Of a DNA stretch of 64,000 bases, positions 63,781-64,000 are shown in pieces (the stretch's first letter is position 1; each line of letters begins with the position of its first letter). The notes beneath the pieces were generated by a model. It had not been told where the DNA came from and made no database searches. It was given only the letters and a program-made list of their open reading frames with translations. This DNA comes from Salinarimonas rosea DSM 21201 (lineage in GTDB: Bacteria > Pseudomonadota > Alphaproteobacteria > Rhizobiales > Beijerinckiaceae): assembly GCF_000429045.1 (NCBI RefSeq), contig NZ_AUBC01000012.1, positions 144,535 to 208,534 on the forward strand, given 5' to 3'. The position numbers were made by a program, and so were the translations under genes.

Positions 63781-64000
63781 TCAGCGGCCGAAGCCGAGAC
63801 CGAGCTCGCTGCCGCCGACGCCCACGGACACGCCGGAGGGACCCGTCCCGCCGATGCCGACCTCGACCCCGACGCCGCCGGATCCCACGTCGACGTCGAC
63901 CGTCACGCCGAACCCGCCGCTGCCGCCACCACCGTTGCCGCCGCCGCCGTTGCCGCCGCCGCCGTTGCCACCGTTGCCGCCGCCGCCGTTGCCGCCGCCG
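63781..64000 (-). CDS. Gly/Asn-rich repeat protein, C-terminal part
   Basis: A reading frame enters from the right edge on the minus strand and ends at the TGA at 63783-63781. About 73 residues are visible. It begins with a run of GGGGN pentapeptides, then SGGFGVTVDVDVGSGGVGVEVGIGG (cited in part), ending in SELGLGFGR. Alternating Val/Gly strands are typical of surface, adhesin-like or structural repeat proteins. No start lies in the window, so the class and export signal are unknown. Confidence 0.65.
   Translation of the reverse strand, partial: GGGNGGGGNGGNGGGGNGGGGNGGGGSGGFGVTVDVDVGSGGVGVEVGIGGTGPSGVSVGVGGSELGLGFGR
63925..64000 (-). repeat. 15-base repeat encoding GGGGN
   Basis: Degenerate copies of GGCGGCGGCGGCAAC continue to the window edge. 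The unit is in frame with the coding sequence that ends at 63781, so length variation would keep the frame. Confidence 0.75.

Overview
This window is GC-rich chromosomal DNA from an alphaproteobacterium, probably a Hyphomicrobiales (Rhizobiales) member. The clues are HdaA, a DUF882 protein next to a YcbB-type L,D-transpeptidase, an HWE-type histidine kinase, several TRAP transporters, and a divergent pair of GGAAC-N16-CGTT motifs matching the alphaproteobacterial general-stress sigma factor EcfG. Genus was not determined. No rRNA, tRNA, CRISPR array, prophage or insertion sequence was seen.

Region 1 (1-16961) is a nutrient-uptake zone. It starts with a dipeptide/oligopeptide ABC operon (tail of the binding protein, two permeases, two ATPases) whose last ATPase stop codon overlaps the start of an M32 carboxypeptidase. 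Next come a LysR regulator and a nitrilase-RraA-like-TRAP (P-Q-M) operon. A second, divergently placed LysR regulator follows with a second TRAP set (M-P-Q) and an N-acyl-D-amino-acid deacylase. A near-ideal LysR operator lies between this regulator and the TRAP genes.

Region 2 (16933-24315) holds an SDR oxidoreductase, a DUF763 protein, a GST divergent from a YafY-like regulator, and a periplasmic module of cytochrome c, membrane DUF305 protein and lipoprotein beside a divergent DUF411 protein. It ends in three tandem copies of an 85-residue secreted protein of unknown function.

Region 3 (24316-38814) contains a chemotaxis receptor, the cell-wall pair DUF882 / L,D-transpeptidase with an orphan sigma-54-type response regulator, oligopeptidase F, an ABC1-family kinase-like protein, a membrane protein, a universal stress protein and an MFS transporter.

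Region 4 (38872-44538) has a chromosomal ccdAB pair downstream of the housekeeping cluster rpmH-rnpA-yidC, then a YfgM-like protein and der.

Region 5 (44627-54027) has a class D beta-lactamase, a LacI regulator with two identical palindromic operators, and a ThuEFGK-like sugar ABC operon. It also has a stress island (small hydrophilic protein, cupin, CBS-domain protein) driven by the divergent EcfG-type promoters, and another MFS transporter.

Region 6 (54196-64000) has a PerM/AI-2E family protein coupled to hdaA, a lipoprotein, ppk1, ppx, an HWE histidine kinase, a cysteine synthase, a small four-cysteine secreted protein and the C-terminus of a Gly/Asn-repeat protein running off the window.
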